64,000 nt of DNA from Vampirovibrio chlorellavorus (GCF_003149375.1 NZ_QFWH01000009.1:1-64000); one strand, 5' to 3'. Shown: positions 23,568-33,084, counted from the stretch's first letter. Notes: generated from the letters alone by a model not told the origin. Numbers and translations: made by a program.

Positions 23568-25160
23568 ATGACCGTCGATGCTCCGCACCCGTTTGTCAAA
23601 CTGAACCCCGCCACGGGGGAACCGCTTCAGACGTATACTTGCCCCTCCGAGGCGGTCATTGCCCGCACCGTCCTTCAGGCCAGAGAATCGCAAGCGGGCT
23701 GGGGAGAGACGTCCCTGAAGCAACGGGCCGCGGTGCTGAAAGCCATTCGGGGAATAATTTATCAGCAGGCCCGGCATCTGGCCCAAACCATCAGCCAGGA
23801 AACCGGTAAACCCATAGCGGACGCCCTGGAGGCGGATATCGCCACCGCCTTAAACGTGCTGAGCTACTATGCCGAAATCGGCCCGCATGGGCTGAAGCAA
23901 CGGCTCATCCAGCCCGATTGGATGTCTCTGGTGACCGGACGGTTGCACCGGGAAACCTGGTCCCCGCGCGGGGTCATCGCCATTATTTCGCCCTGGAATT
24001 TTCCGGTGGCCATTGCCTGTAGCGGCATGGCGGCAGCCCTTATGGCCGGTAACAGTGTTGTTTTAAAACCCAGTGAACTGACCCCCGCCTGTGGGCAGCA
24101 CCTCATCGAGTTAGTGCAGGCGGGCCTGACCGCAGCCGGAGCCTCCCCCCAGACTGTCCAGGTGCTGGTGGGGGACGGGGCCACCGGAGCCTCTCTGCTG
24201 GCGCAGCCCATTGACGGGGTCATCTTCACCGGCAGTGATCGCACCGGTCAACGTATCGCGGAAACCGCCGCCCGACAGCGCTTATGGCTTAGTCTGGAAC
24301 TGGGCGGCAGCGACCCCATGATTGTTCTGGACGGCTGCGACCTGGAGCAGGTGGCCAGCTACGCCCTTTGGGGCCGATTTATCAACGCCGGGCAAACCTG
24401 CGCCGCCGTCAAACGACTCTTCGTTCCAGCTCAACAAGAGGCCGCCTTGCTGGACTTGCTCAAAGCAAAAATCCGGCAACTGAAAATAGGCTCCCCGGAA
24501 GAAAAAGACTGCCATCTGGGGCCCTTGATCAGCGACGCCCAACGGCGACTGATTGCCGAGCAGGTGCAAGACGCCCTGCAACAGGGAGCGGAATTGATCA
24601 TCGGTGGGCAGGCTGTGGACAGGCCGGGTTTTTTCTATGAGCCGACCTTGCTCAGCAAAGTTCCGCCGCAGGCCCGTGTGTTAACCGAGGAAACCTTTGG
24701 GCCGGTCTTGCCCGTTATCCCCTATGAAACCATTGAGCAGGCTATTGCCTTGGCCAATGACACCCCCTTTGGACTGACGGCCAGCGTGTTTGGCCCTACC
24801 CCTGAAGCGCACGAGGTTGCCCGACGCTTACACTGCGGCACCGTGGTGATTAACGAGGTGGGCCCCACCAATTTTGCCCTGGCCTGCGCCCCCTGGGGCG
24901 GATGGAAACGCAGTGGCTCCGGCTTTAGTCACGGGGCGGCCAGTTTAACGGATCTCAGTCAGCGAAAAATTATCAGCGAGAACTGGCTTTTCAAGTTTCC
25001 CTTTACCCGAAAACCCCTGTGGCACTTCAACCAGCCAGATCAGCCTTCGGGGCAACGGTCGCAAACCGTATTGGCGTTGGCCGCCCGGCACCCCGACTTG
25101 TGGTGGAACCCTCAGCGCTGGTGGCCCTTTTGGCAAAACCGGCCCAGCCAAAAACTGTAG
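23568..25160 (+). CDS. NAD(P)-dependent aldehyde dehydrogenase
   Basis: It oxidises an aldehyde to the acid. At ~530 residues it is slightly longer than the ~480 typical of the family because of a C-terminal Pro/Trp-rich extension (about 40 residues). Catalytic residues are visible: Asn in SPWNFPVAIA, Glu in LSLELGGSDP, and Cys in NAGQTCAAVKR, with FTGSDRTGQRI for cofactor binding and EETFGPVLPV near the end. The start is uncertain: ATG at 23568 versus TTG at 23544. A perfect TATAAT at 23530-23535 would place transcription start near 23542, which favours the ATG. The substrate is unknown; the family resembles succinate-semialdehyde/coniferyl-type enzymes. Confidence 0.9.
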   Translation: MTVDAPHPFVKLNPATGEPLQTYTCPSEAVIARTVLQARESQAGWGETSLKQRAAVLKAIRGIIYQQARHLAQTISQETGKPIADALEADIATALNVLSYYAEIGPHGLKQRLIQPDWMSLVTGRLHRETWSPRGVIAIISPWNFPVAIACSGMAAALMAGNSVVLKPSELTPACGQHLIELVQAGLTAAGASPQTVQVLVGDGATGASLLAQPIDGVIFTGSDRTGQRIAETAARQRLWLSLELGGSDPMIVLDGCDLEQVASYALWGRFINAGQTCAAVKRLFVPAQQEAALLDLLKAKIRQLKIGSPEEKDCHLGPLISDAQRRLIAEQVQDALQQGAELIIGGQAVDRPGFFYEPTLLSKVPPQARVLTEETFGPVLPVIPYETIEQAIALANDTPFGLTASVFGPTPEAHEVARRLHCGTVVINEVGPTNFALACAPWGGWKRSGSGFSHGAASLTDLSQRKIISENWLFKFPFTRKPLWHFNQPDQPSGQRSQTVLALAARHPDLWWNPQRWWPFWQNRPSQKL

Positions 25161-25298
25161 CCCACCCTGCCGGAGCCGTTCGGCCTTACTGGCCCTATCC
25201 GCCGCAAAGCAAAATTAAAGACCGCTTTGATTAGAGAGCGCTTGGCTTTGATTAGCGGCCGCTGGGCGAAGTCAGCGCCTAAAAAGGTTACCCAACGA

Positions 25299-25351
25299 CT
25301 TAAAAAAAAGGTTTCCTTTCGGAGCTAAAGGCTTAAAAAAAAGGTTTCCTT
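25299..25351. repeat. Direct repeat of a 20-mer
   Basis: CTTAAAAAAAAGGTTTCCTT occurs at 25299-25318 and again at 25332-25351, separated by 13 bases. The second copy forms the terminator arm. Confidence 0.85.
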
Positions 25352-25361
25352 GCGGAAACCT
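25335..25361 (-). terminator. Intrinsic terminator on the minus strand
   Basis: Read on the minus strand, AGGTTTCC-GCAA-GGAAACCT is followed by a run of seven T. The plus-strand side has no T-run. It therefore ends a transcript coming from the right on the minus strand, where no gene is annotated. Confidence 0.7.
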
Positions 25362-26038
25362 ATGTTCATCACCTTTTTTGTAGTTTGTTGATTGGAAATT
25401 TAAAAATGGATGCCCGAAATAGCAGGCATTAAATGCGAACTGCCTGAATCTTGTAAACGTATACCCCTTCAAGGCCACTTGTTGATATGTTGCCAACAAG
25501 CACCGAATTATCAATCAATAAACGGACTGCAAACCTGCCAGCAATCTGACTGGTTTGAATCTAACCACTTACTTCTAATAAACCCGACTTGTTGATACTT
25601 GAAAGTATAAATATTTTCCTCGCTAAGAGCGGAATGTAAAGCCCTTTTGTAAAAAAAACTGTTCCGCTTGTGGAAGGGCATCCAATCGCTGGCCGGATGC
25701 AGGGTGACGGCGGGCACTGCCCAGCGGTTCCCGCCCCTTCCCAATTTAGCATCCCCAGGCAGGAGCCACCTTTCCGATTAAATACCGCGCACCAGACCTT
25801 ACCTGCCCAAGAGTGAGGAACCCCACCCCCGCATCCCCGTTTGAGCAAGAAACTCGATCTCAAGCAGGTACCTGCAAGCGTTTTCAGGGATTGCGGATCC
25901 AGAAGTCGATTAGAGTCCAGCCTTTCAGCACAGGCACCTTCAGGTAGTGGATCTTGAAAAAACTTTGTCCAAGGGGCTTCCCGAAATTGTAAAAGAATAT
26001 TATGATGAGTAAAGAAACGTAAAGTCCTTGGAGAAATT

Positions 26039-26860
26039 ATGAAGCCGTTTTTGAAGTGGGCAGGCAACAAGTATGCCATCATCGACCGTATTAAGGCTGT
26101 GCTGCCCAGTGGCAACCGGTTGATCGAGCCTTTTGCCGGTTCCGCCGCCGTTTTCCTGAACACCGACTTTGAAAACACCATCCTGAACGACATTAACGCG
26201 GACTTGATGACCTTATACCGCTACCTGCAACAAGATGGTCAACGCTTTATTGGCTATTGCCAGACTTTTTTTGTGAAAGAAATGAATGACGCGGACACTT
26301 ACTATCAGTTTCGTAAAATTTTCAACCAGACCGGGGATGAGCGCCTGCGAGCCGCTCTGTTTTTGTATTTAAACCGCCACGGCTACAATGGGCTGTGCCG
26401 CTACAATAACAAGGGCGAATTCAACGTCCCCTTTGGCCGCTACAGCAAGCCTTATTTCCCCGCCGTGGAAATGACCCAGTTCCACCAGAAAATTCAGAAC
26501 GCCACCCTGACCAACCGAAATTTTGTGGAGATCATGGAAATGGCCCGCCCCGGCGACGTGATTTACTGCGATCCGCCCTATGTACCCCTGACGGAAACGG
26601 CCAATTTTACCGGATACAGCAGCGGTGGTTTTGGCCTGAAAGAACAGGAAACCCTGGCCGAAGTGGCCAAGAACCTCTCCAAAAAAGGGGTTCACGTGGT
26701 TATTTCCAATCACGACACCACCTTTACCCAAACCGCTTACGAGTCGGCCAAGATCATTTCCTTTCAGGTGCGGCGCTTTATCAGCTGCAAAGGAGACGCT
26801 CGGGGACAGGCCAACGAAATGCTGGCCCTGTTCGGGGACGAAGAGTTCCTGGTCGGTTAA
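26039..26860 (+). CDS. dam: DNA adenine methyltransferase (Dam type)
   Basis: It methylates adenine, probably at GATC. At 273 residues it matches MTase class D12/Dam. The N-terminus MKPFLKWAGNK is diagnostic, FAGSAAVFLN is the AdoMet motif I, NDINADL follows, LFLYLNRHGYNGLCRYN with GEFNVPFGRY is typical of Dam, and CDPPYVPLT holds the catalytic DPPY. There is no partner restriction enzyme beside it, so it looks like an orphan regulatory or repair methylase. TTGGAGAA precedes the ATG. In cyanobacteria, GATC methylation is connected with the palindrome GCGATCGC, of which three copies are in the window. Confidence 0.92.
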   Translation: MKPFLKWAGNKYAIIDRIKAVLPSGNRLIEPFAGSAAVFLNTDFENTILNDINADLMTLYRYLQQDGQRFIGYCQTFFVKEMNDADTYYQFRKIFNQTGDERLRAALFLYLNRHGYNGLCRYNNKGEFNVPFGRYSKPYFPAVEMTQFHQKIQNATLTNRNFVEIMEMARPGDVIYCDPPYVPLTETANFTGYSSGGFGLKEQETLAEVAKNLSKKGVHVVISNHDTTFTQTAYESAKIISFQVRRFISCKGDARGQANEMLALFGDEEFLVG

Positions 26861-27278
26861 GGGTTTTATAAAGTCACTCCTTAGAAAAAAGCGCCTGTTT
26901 TCCACAAAAAAACGGGCGCTTGCCTCTTATTTAAGCAACGCCCGTTTCAAATATGTCAGAAATCCACACGAATTGACCAGTTTATGTTCTTGAACCACCC
27001 GCAAGTTACGAGTATGGGTTTGATTTTACGCAGGTTCAGGACTTTCGCATACATTCAAATGCCGTAAATTTGGGGCCCCTGCTCCCCTGAATAGTGGATC
27101 GGTCACTTTTCATCAACCGGGTTGCCTGCTTGATCTATACTTCTTTAGACCTGTCCATATTGAGACATTTTACCTACGCGAAGACTGGCATCAAAAAAAC
27201 CTGGCCTGTTTTCATGCCAATAACGCACGGGTTGACTCCTTGTTTTGGGCACAGGCGACACATAAGGGATCATCAGTC
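26861..27278. other. Gap after dam
   Basis: The first ~70 bases contain a terminator-like hairpin. The remainder has no gene and no motif I recognise, except AAGGGA at 27263, which serves the next start. Confidence 0.4.
26886..26925 (+). terminator. Hairpin terminator after dam
   Basis: AAGCGCCTGTTTT pairs with AAAACGGGCGCTT (one T-G pair), followed by a moderately T-rich stretch. It is a probable terminator for dam. Confidence 0.6.
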
Positions 27279-29183
27279 ATGGGCCAACCGTTTCCCCAGC
27301 TTCCAAACGGACAATTTTTGCAGGGCCTCCCTCAGGCAAACCACCTGAATCCAGCACAGGCCGCGGCCATGGCTCAGGCCATGCAGGGTATCGATCCGCG
27401 CATGCTGGCCATGGCTCAACAGCAAATGGCCGACCCCAACGGAGGAGACATTTTAGGGAGTATCCTGCCCGGTCCCAAGGAAGCAGCCCTGGGCGCCGCT
27501 GCGGGCGTGGCCACGGCATTGGGCTTGTCGGCCCTCATCGGGGAGAAGCTGAATGGCCCCCTTCCAGAGGCCGCCAAGTGGATTGATGAATTGGCTGGCG
27601 TTCGACAGGTCAGCCAATGGCTGGAGCGTCATCAGAACAGCCTGACCCAACGATTTCCCTTTTTAAGCGAAGGCTTTTTAAGCAATACCTTGTGTCTGGA
27701 TGAACAGGGTAAACCCGTGCATGACTATGCGCATGCGGTTGCCCGAATGGAAGAAAAGCACATTGGCAAGGTGCTGGAGAAGTTTCCCAACCGTTTGAGC
27801 GAACCACAACAAAAAGCCTACGAAGCCTTATTGAGCAAACACCAGACTGCCATCGGGGCCAAGTACGCCACCCTCACCGAAGAATACTTTAAAGAGCAAC
27901 TGCAAAAACTGGAATCGGAGTTCAGCGGAGACGCACTCAAAACCTACAAAGCCAAGCTCAACACGGAACGGGTGGCCGCCTTGAAGTGGGCGGATAAAAC
28001 CCCCGCTTTTACCAGCAAGCAAGCGGACTGGTTGGCCGCCCATACGCAACAGGGGCGCTTTCAGAACGTCATGAACGCCACCCAGGCCAAGCTGGAGGTC
28101 TTGGAAGAACTGGGCGGCAAGGCCACCAAAGAACAAAAACAGCTTTTCCAGAGTTTACGGGGCCTGAAAGAACGTATCAGCGGACTCAATAACCTCTACA
28201 AGCCTTCTTACGAGGCGCAGGCCAAGCTGGCCGCCAATTTGGCCCGGGACGGCGTCGGGCCCATCGGTCGCACCATTGCCCTGGGGGGGCAGTATTTACA
28301 ACGGATTTTCAACGGGGAAACCCTGAGCATGGGTGCCAAGAAGGGCTTCATGAACTGGAGCTTGCTCGGTCCGGTGGCCGCCGGGGCCATGATCTTCGGG
28401 ATGGCTTTCAAAAAAGCCAACCACGCCAAAGAGGGCGAAAAAACCAAAACCTTTTTCCATGACTTTTTTGGTTCCGGCGTGGCCAACTTTATTGGCTGGG
28501 AACTGGGTAAAAAATGGCTGAACAGTACCGGTCTGTTCCACAAGGTACTGGGACGCTTTGCCACCAAACGCCCCTTTGACGCCACGAGCATGGGACGTTG
28601 GATACCCTTCTTCGGGGAAAACTGTGGCAAGTGGGTACAAAAAGCATGCGGCGGTCAAACTATGGCGGCCCAAGGTCTGGGCACTGTATTTGGCAAAGGA
28701 CTGGGCGGATTTTTCTCTCGCCTGACCCTGGGCGGACTGGCCACGGAACTGACGGCCATGTTTGTTTTTGGTTCCGGCATGCAATGGGTGGGAGAAAAAG
28801 TGGCCCATGTCATTTTTGGTAAACCCAGCAAGGAAAGCATTGAGGGGCCTTCCGCCAGAAACACCATGCCGCAGGGACCGCAAGCCCTGATGGCCGCTAA
28901 TTTAATGTCCGGCGCCATGCCTGGCACGCCAATGGCTCCCGGTAGGCCCCTGCTTGCGGGGAATCCGGCGGCGGGGGGCGCTATGCCCGGCTTGGCTCAG
29001 CCTTCGACACAACAAGCCCAACAGCGGACCTTGCCAAAATTCTCCATCAGCCCGGAGCAAATCAGCCAGAACGGGCAGGCACAGGAAGCTCAGGGTCTGC
29101 AAAGCCAGATTTTAAAATCGAGCCAGTTGCAACAAAGCAAAAATCACGGTCGGCCCAACTATTTTGATCCCAACAGTTTTTAG
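27279..29183 (+). CDS. Large membrane-associated protein of unknown family
   Basis: About 634 residues. A Gln/Met/Ala-rich N-terminus (PNGQFLQGLPQ, AAAMAQAMQG, LAMAQQQMAD) precedes a hydrophobic segment, AALGAAAGVATALGLSALIG. A helical, partly coiled-coil middle (~110-320) is followed by several hydrophobic segments (LLGPVAAGAMIFGMAFKKA, FFGSGVANFIGWELGKKW, LATELTAMFVFGSGMQW) and a low-complexity Gly/Pro/Ala/Gln tail. The ATG at 27279 is supported by AAGGGA; a longer TTG-started frame adds 13 codons. It has no recognised domain. Its plan of low-complexity ends and helical hydrophobic core matches that of 53116-54540, so the two may be distant relatives limited to this lineage. Confidence 0.7.
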   Translation: MGQPFPQLPNGQFLQGLPQANHLNPAQAAAMAQAMQGIDPRMLAMAQQQMADPNGGDILGSILPGPKEAALGAAAGVATALGLSALIGEKLNGPLPEAAKWIDELAGVRQVSQWLERHQNSLTQRFPFLSEGFLSNTLCLDEQGKPVHDYAHAVARMEEKHIGKVLEKFPNRLSEPQQKAYEALLSKHQTAIGAKYATLTEEYFKEQLQKLESEFSGDALKTYKAKLNTERVAALKWADKTPAFTSKQADWLAAHTQQGRFQNVMNATQAKLEVLEELGGKATKEQKQLFQSLRGLKERISGLNNLYKPSYEAQAKLAANLARDGVGPIGRTIALGGQYLQRIFNGETLSMGAKKGFMNWSLLGPVAAGAMIFGMAFKKANHAKEGEKTKTFFHDFFGSGVANFIGWELGKKWLNSTGLFHKVLGRFATKRPFDATSMGRWIPFFGENCGKWVQKACGGQTMAAQGLGTVFGKGLGGFFSRLTLGGLATELTAMFVFGSGMQWVGEKVAHVIFGKPSKESIEGPSARNTMPQGPQALMAANLMSGAMPGTPMAPGRPLLAGNPAAGGAMPGLAQPSTQQAQQRTLPKFSISPEQISQNGQAQEAQGLQSQILKSSQLQQSKNHGRPNYFDPNSF

Positions 29184-29321
29184 CCCCGGTTAACAGATTT
29201 TGAACGCGCGTCGTCTCGCACCATCAGGCCTAATTTGGATCACCTCGCCAGGCACTGTCGAAATTGAGAGCGATGGGTTAAAATAAGACCGAGTTTGTTG
29301 GATTGAGAGTATTAGACGGGC

Positions 29322-29876
29322 ATGCTGGAACCGCTGCATCAGGCTGGTCAGTGGGCTTGGCAACAAGCGGCCTCTAGAGTCAACACAGTCGGCAGTATTC
29401 CCGGACTGGGGCAGGCTGCTGTTCCACTGAATTGGCCGCAGGAGCTTTGGCCTGAATTCCCCGGTGAGCAAACCCACAGTAAGGGCTTGAAACCCACGTC
29501 CCCACAAATGGCGTTTGGGCAACGCGTCTGGAACCGGGGCCGACAAAAACTTCAGCAGCTAGCGGAACAGGTCGCCCAAAAGATTAGAGGCCACCAGCCG
29601 CCTGTAAAACTCCACCCGTCACCTGTAAAACCCCACCCGTCACCTGTAAAATCCCACCCGCCGTCCCGGACAGCCGCCAGCGGCTTTCGACCCCGCCAGC
29701 AAATTCTGAGAGATTTTCCCTACAACGAAGTGGGCAAACTGCCTCGCTTTACCCTCACCCCCGATGATATCAGGGTGAATCCCGCCGCGGAAAGACTCCA
29801 CCAACTGGAAGCCACACAGGTTTTGAACGCGCCTTGGGACAGTGAGCATTTGTTCAACCCGTTTCTGGAACATTAA
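29322..29876 (+). CDS. Proline-rich hypothetical with VKxHPSP repeats
   Basis: A 184-residue protein. A helical N-terminus is followed by a low-complexity part with three tandem copies of a seven-residue unit (PVKLHPS, PVKPHPS, PVKSHPP) encoded by a 21-bp DNA repeat, and a folded-looking C-terminus (RDFPYNEVGKLPRFTLTPDD). No domain is recognised. It follows the large unknown protein by 138 bases and shares its unusual composition. Confidence 0.6.
   Translation: MLEPLHQAGQWAWQQAASRVNTVGSIPGLGQAAVPLNWPQELWPEFPGEQTHSKGLKPTSPQMAFGQRVWNRGRQKLQQLAEQVAQKIRGHQPPVKLHPSPVKPHPSPVKSHPPSRTAASGFRPRQQILRDFPYNEVGKLPRFTLTPDDIRVNPAAERLHQLEATQVLNAPWDSEHLFNPFLEH
29601..29663 (+). repeat. Three 21-bp tandem units
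   Basis: Three consecutive 21-base units, each beginning CCTGTAAAA and differing by one to three bases, encode the PVKxHPS repeats. Copy number could vary between strains without a frameshift. Confidence 0.85.
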
Positions 29877-29880
29877 TCGC

Positions 29881-30555
29881 TTAATGGCCGTGCAGGGCCT
29901 TGGCCAGCAAGGGAGCAATCCCGTTTACCATAAACTGCACCCCCACGCACAGCAGAATAAAGCCCATAATGCGGGTAAATGCTTTCACAATGGTGGGGCC
30001 CATGCGGTTCATGATGGTCTGAGAAACCCGCATGGTCAGGTAACTGCTGAAGCAGACGGCCATAATGGCCAGCAAAATAACCAGATACTTGGCCACTGAC
30101 CCCCCGGTGTTGGTGGTCATCCCGATGATGACGGCAATGGCCCCCGGCCCACTGAGAATGGGCATGGCCAAGGGGGAAAAGGCGATGTCATCGTGGGCTA
30201 CCGCTTTCTTGTGGGCCTCTTGTTCGTCGATAACATCCAGGCTGTCTTTTTTGTTCAGCATCCCGTAGGCGGACGACAGAATCATCAGGCCTCCGGCGAT
30301 GCGCAAGGCGTCAATGGAGATCTGGAAAAAATTGAGTATGAGACTGCCGGTGATAAAGAAAATACCCAGAATGACGAAGGAAAAAATAGAGGCCCGACGG
30401 GCCACCTGATTGCGCTGGGCGGCAGTCTGTCCATCGGTCAGGGTCACAAACAAGGGGGCCGCCATCAGGGGGTCCACAATGGAAAACAGGGAGACAAACG
30501 TCCCGATAAAAAACATCAGCAGTTCTTGCAAATGTAAGGATGACAGTATCGACAT
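29881..30555 (-). CDS. MarC family inner-membrane protein
   Basis: A 224-residue integral membrane protein with six predicted helices. MarC signatures are visible: LFSIVDPLMAAPLFVTLTDG, RRASIFSFVILGIFFITG, IDALRIAGGLMILSSAYGML, and SPLAMPILSGPGAIAVIIGM. The family (UPF0056) has no proven transport activity. It is convergent with the Pro-rich gene, with almost no gap. Confidence 0.93.
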   Translation of the reverse strand: MSILSSLHLQELLMFFIGTFVSLFSIVDPLMAAPLFVTLTDGQTAAQRNQVARRASIFSFVILGIFFITGSLILNFFQISIDALRIAGGLMILSSAYGMLNKKDSLDVIDEQEAHKKAVAHDDIAFSPLAMPILSGPGAIAVIIGMTTNTGGSVAKYLVILLAIMAVCFSSYLTMRVSQTIMNRMGPTIVKAFTRIMGFILLCVGVQFMVNGIAPLLAKALHGH

Positions 30556-30849
30556 TCTCTCACGCTATAACAAACCCAAGGCAACAACAAGGCCAACGGC
30601 GTAGCCCGGCTGACTGTGGACAGGTGGGGAATTGTTCATCATTCGGCAGGCTGATAGGCTTACCAGAGAGGGATTATAAAGTTTCGCTTTAACAGTATGT
30701 TCAAACACCCCGGATGCGTTCATCCGGTAATCCGCTCATCCGGAGTCGCCCCGCTTTTTTCGCCGTGATATGCAAGATTCACTGTTACCCCCAATGCTCG
30801 CCTTTTAAAAACCCTTACCCCTTGCCAGACAATAAGGGAGAGCCGCACC

Positions 30850-31719
30850 ATGGAACGCCTGCACGAATCGTTGACCATCAACGCACCGGCCAGCCTGTGC
30901 TACCAAAAATGGATTCACTTTGAGGAATTTCCCCATTTTATGACCCATGTGGACGCCGTATGGCCCATGGCCCCGCAGCAATGGCACTGGGTTTTTAAGG
31001 GGACACTGGGCATTGAAGTGGGCGGGGATATGGAAGTGACCCTGAACGAAGGCCGCCGATCCCTCTCATGGCGCAGTCTGCCCGGCGGAAAAACCAGGGC
31101 GGAGGGGACGGTTCGCTTTACCGAGGCAGGGCCGCAGGAAACCCAAATGGAGTGCGACTTCCACTACGAATTGCCCACAGGCCCGCTGGGCGAAGCCCTT
31201 GCCCATTTTCTACTCAATCCGCAGAAAGTCCTGCAAGAGGAACTCCAAAATTTCAGGCATTTGGTGGAAGGAACCAACGTACCCACCGCCAAGGCGCAGG
31301 TGGGCAAAACGCTTCAGCCAGATTCGTTTGTGGTGCCTGAAGCCACCAGCGCCGCAGCTGGATTTTCAGAAAGTTTCAGGGAAGAAGGGGAAGCGCCTGG
31401 CTACGCGGGCCCTTATGGGCTGGATAGTGACAGTGATGATGCCCTTTTAGTCGAGAACCGTGAGGAATACCCGGAAGTGGTGCTTGATCTTCAGAATATC
31501 CAGAACGAGGAAAATCCCTACCTGGCCGATGAAGGGGCCTTGCACAGCGAAGATCTGAGAGACACACAGGCCTTTGTGGCTGGTGAGGAGGACGTGGATG
31601 TCTTCACGGAAAGCTACGATGCCTCCTCTGAGGATCTGGAAAATTACACCGAAGATCTGGATGAAGAACTGGACCCCACCCCCAACGCCCTGCCGGACAG
31701 CCTGAGAGAAAGCCCATAG
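30850..31719 (+). CDS. SRPBCC (polyketide cyclase/START-like) protein with acidic tail
   Basis: A 289-residue protein. Residues 1-145 form a START/SRPBCC fold: LHESLTINAPASLCYQKWIH then FEEFPHFMTHVDAV (the family's I-x-A-P-x-x-x-x-x-x-W-x-x-x-x-x-F-P-x-F), and later DFHYELPTGPLGEALAHF. The C-terminal ~130 residues are strongly acidic and probably disordered (DSDSDDALLVENREEY, DVDVFTESYDASSEDLEN). The fold binds lipids or hydrophobic ligands. GGGAGAG precedes the ATG. The next gene is a CBS protein, a pairing seen in stress-associated loci. The acidic tail is unusual. Confidence 0.8.
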   Translation: MERLHESLTINAPASLCYQKWIHFEEFPHFMTHVDAVWPMAPQQWHWVFKGTLGIEVGGDMEVTLNEGRRSLSWRSLPGGKTRAEGTVRFTEAGPQETQMECDFHYELPTGPLGEALAHFLLNPQKVLQEELQNFRHLVEGTNVPTAKAQVGKTLQPDSFVVPEATSAAAGFSESFREEGEAPGYAGPYGLDSDSDDALLVENREEYPEVVLDLQNIQNEENPYLADEGALHSEDLRDTQAFVAGEEDVDVFTESYDASSEDLENYTEDLDEELDPTPNALPDSLRESP

Positions 31720-31790
31720 TTTTTACCATCCCTGTTTCCAATCACAACTTCACCTGTGACTGACGATTCCAGAGTAAGGAGGAACAACGC

Positions 31791-32207
31791 ATGTGCCTGG
31801 CCAAAGACGTGATGACCGCCAACCCTTCCACCTGCCGAGCAGAACACACCATTTACGACGCCGTGAGGATCATGAACCGGGAGGACTGCGGGGTGGTGCC
31901 CATTGTGGATGAACTGGATCACTGTATCGGGATCATTACCGACCGGGATATCTGCCTGAGAACGGTGCTGGAACATCTGGACCCGGAAGATACACCCGTC
32001 AGCGAGTTGATGAGTACCGATGTGATGACCTGCATGGAAACCGACGACATTGAAACCGTGCTGGACATTATGGAACGCGAACAGATTCGTCGCATTCCCG
32101 TTCTGAACGATGAGAACGCCCTGATCGGCATCATCAGTGAGGGGGATTTGGCCAAAAGTGAAGTGAAAGCCAAGGTCAGTGAACTGGTAGAGGCCGTTGT
32201 CACCTAA
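31791..32207 (+). CDS. Tandem CBS-domain protein
   Basis: A 138-residue protein made of two CBS motifs: DVMTANPSTCRAEHTIYDAV with GVVPIVDELDHCIGIITDRD, then DVMTCMETDDIETVLDIMER with RIPVLNDENALIGIISEGDL. CBS pairs bind adenosine nucleotides and act as energy sensors. A strong AAGGAGG lies before the ATG. It follows the SRPBCC gene by 71 bases on the same strand. Confidence 0.93.
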   Translation: MCLAKDVMTANPSTCRAEHTIYDAVRIMNREDCGVVPIVDELDHCIGIITDRDICLRTVLEHLDPEDTPVSELMSTDVMTCMETDDIETVLDIMEREQIRRIPVLNDENALIGIISEGDLAKSEVKAKVSELVEAVVT

Positions 32208-32425
32208 GCGAGTCCCGAAATCTGTAAACCGTCTGACTGTCGGTGGAATAAGCCTCTCCAACGGGAGGAGGGGGCATTTTCCACTGGCAGTTAGCCGCTG
32301 TCCGCCTGTATCCATTCCGGGCCGAGAGCGGTACAATAGACCCTGTAAACCCTGTGAAAAGTACCTGCGTTCCGTCAGGTTTTCTATGCTTTTCCGGGCA
32401 GTTTGATTGAAAGAGGTCCCCGCCA

Positions 32426-33061
32426 ATGATGTCTCACAAGCTGATGTCTCGTAAACAAGGCTCCCCTAAACAGGCGCTTCCTGGCGTCGGCTCCGGCACA
32501 GCCATTTTATTGGGCCTGTTGGGCGTGATCGTGGTGATCGGGCTGTGGTTTATGGGGACTTACAACGGACTGATTAACAAAGACGCCGAAGTGGAACGTC
32601 AGGCCTCCAATGTGGAATCGCAGTTAAAGCGCCGGGCGGACTTGATCCCCAATCTGGTGGCCACCGTCAAAGGCTACGCCAAACACGAAAAAGGCGTCTA
32701 CGAGAACATTGCCGCAGCGCGCAGCCGCCTGTTGGCCGCGGATGTGAACAGCAACCCCAGAGAGGCCGCCGCTGCCAATAGCGCATTCAACTCGTCTTTG
32801 GGGCGCTTGCTGGCCATTGCCGAGAATTATCCGCAACTGAAAGCCGATCAAAACTTCATTCGGCTGCAAGATGAGTTAACCGGCACCGAGAACCGTATTA
32901 ACGTTGCTCGCCTGTCCTTTAACGACGCGGTGAAAGACTACAACATCGCCGTGCGGGCCTTCCCCGGCAATGTGGTGGCTGGTATTTCCGGCTTTTCCAG
33001 AAAGGACTCCTTTGAAGCCACCGAGGCTGAGAAAGCCCTGCCCAAGGTTGATTTTGAGTAA
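32426..33061 (+). CDS. lemA: LemA family membrane protein
   Basis: A 211-residue protein with an N-terminal membrane helix (GTAILLGLLGVIVVIGLWFM) and the LemA four-helix domain: TYNGLINKDAEVERQASNVE, QLKRRADLIPNLVATVKGYA, AENYPQLKADQNFIRLQDEL and ENRINVARLSFNDAVKDYN. AGAGG precedes the start. It is 23 bases before a TPM-domain gene; LemA-TPM pairs are widespread, and the two are thought to act together at the membrane. Confidence 0.96.
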   Translation: MMSHKLMSRKQGSPKQALPGVGSGTAILLGLLGVIVVIGLWFMGTYNGLINKDAEVERQASNVESQLKRRADLIPNLVATVKGYAKHEKGVYENIAAARSRLLAADVNSNPREAAAANSAFNSSLGRLLAIAENYPQLKADQNFIRLQDELTGTENRINVARLSFNDAVKDYNIAVRAFPGNVVAGISGFSRKDSFEATEAEKALPKVDFE

Positions 33062-33084
33062 AGCGGCCACAGGAAACAAAGACC

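Larger units (their letters stand above)
25161..26038. other. 878-bp gap with orphan minus-strand terminator
   Basis: No convincing coding frame is present on either strand; the open frames have abnormal composition and overlap dam. Features include a duplicated 20-mer at 25299 and 25332, a hairpin CTTGTTG/CAACAAG near 25478-25500, a repeated ACTTGTTGATA (25477 and 25587), GC-rich pairs (CATCC/GGATG near 25680 and GGCGGG/CCCGCC near 25710-25735), and a minus-strand terminator at 25335-25361 with no minus gene above it. I tested by eye for RNase P, tmRNA, SRP RNA and common riboswitch cores and saw none. Confidence 0.5.

Noticed and set aside
25660-25760. SRP RNA, RNase P RNA or tmRNA in the GC-rich part of the gap
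   Set aside because: None of the conserved cores of these RNAs could be found on either strand by eye.
25561-26193. Minus-strand open frame over the dam start and the 25-26 kb gap
   Set aside because: Amino-acid composition is abnormal, it overlaps the 5' end of dam antisense, and no ribosome site or family match is visible.
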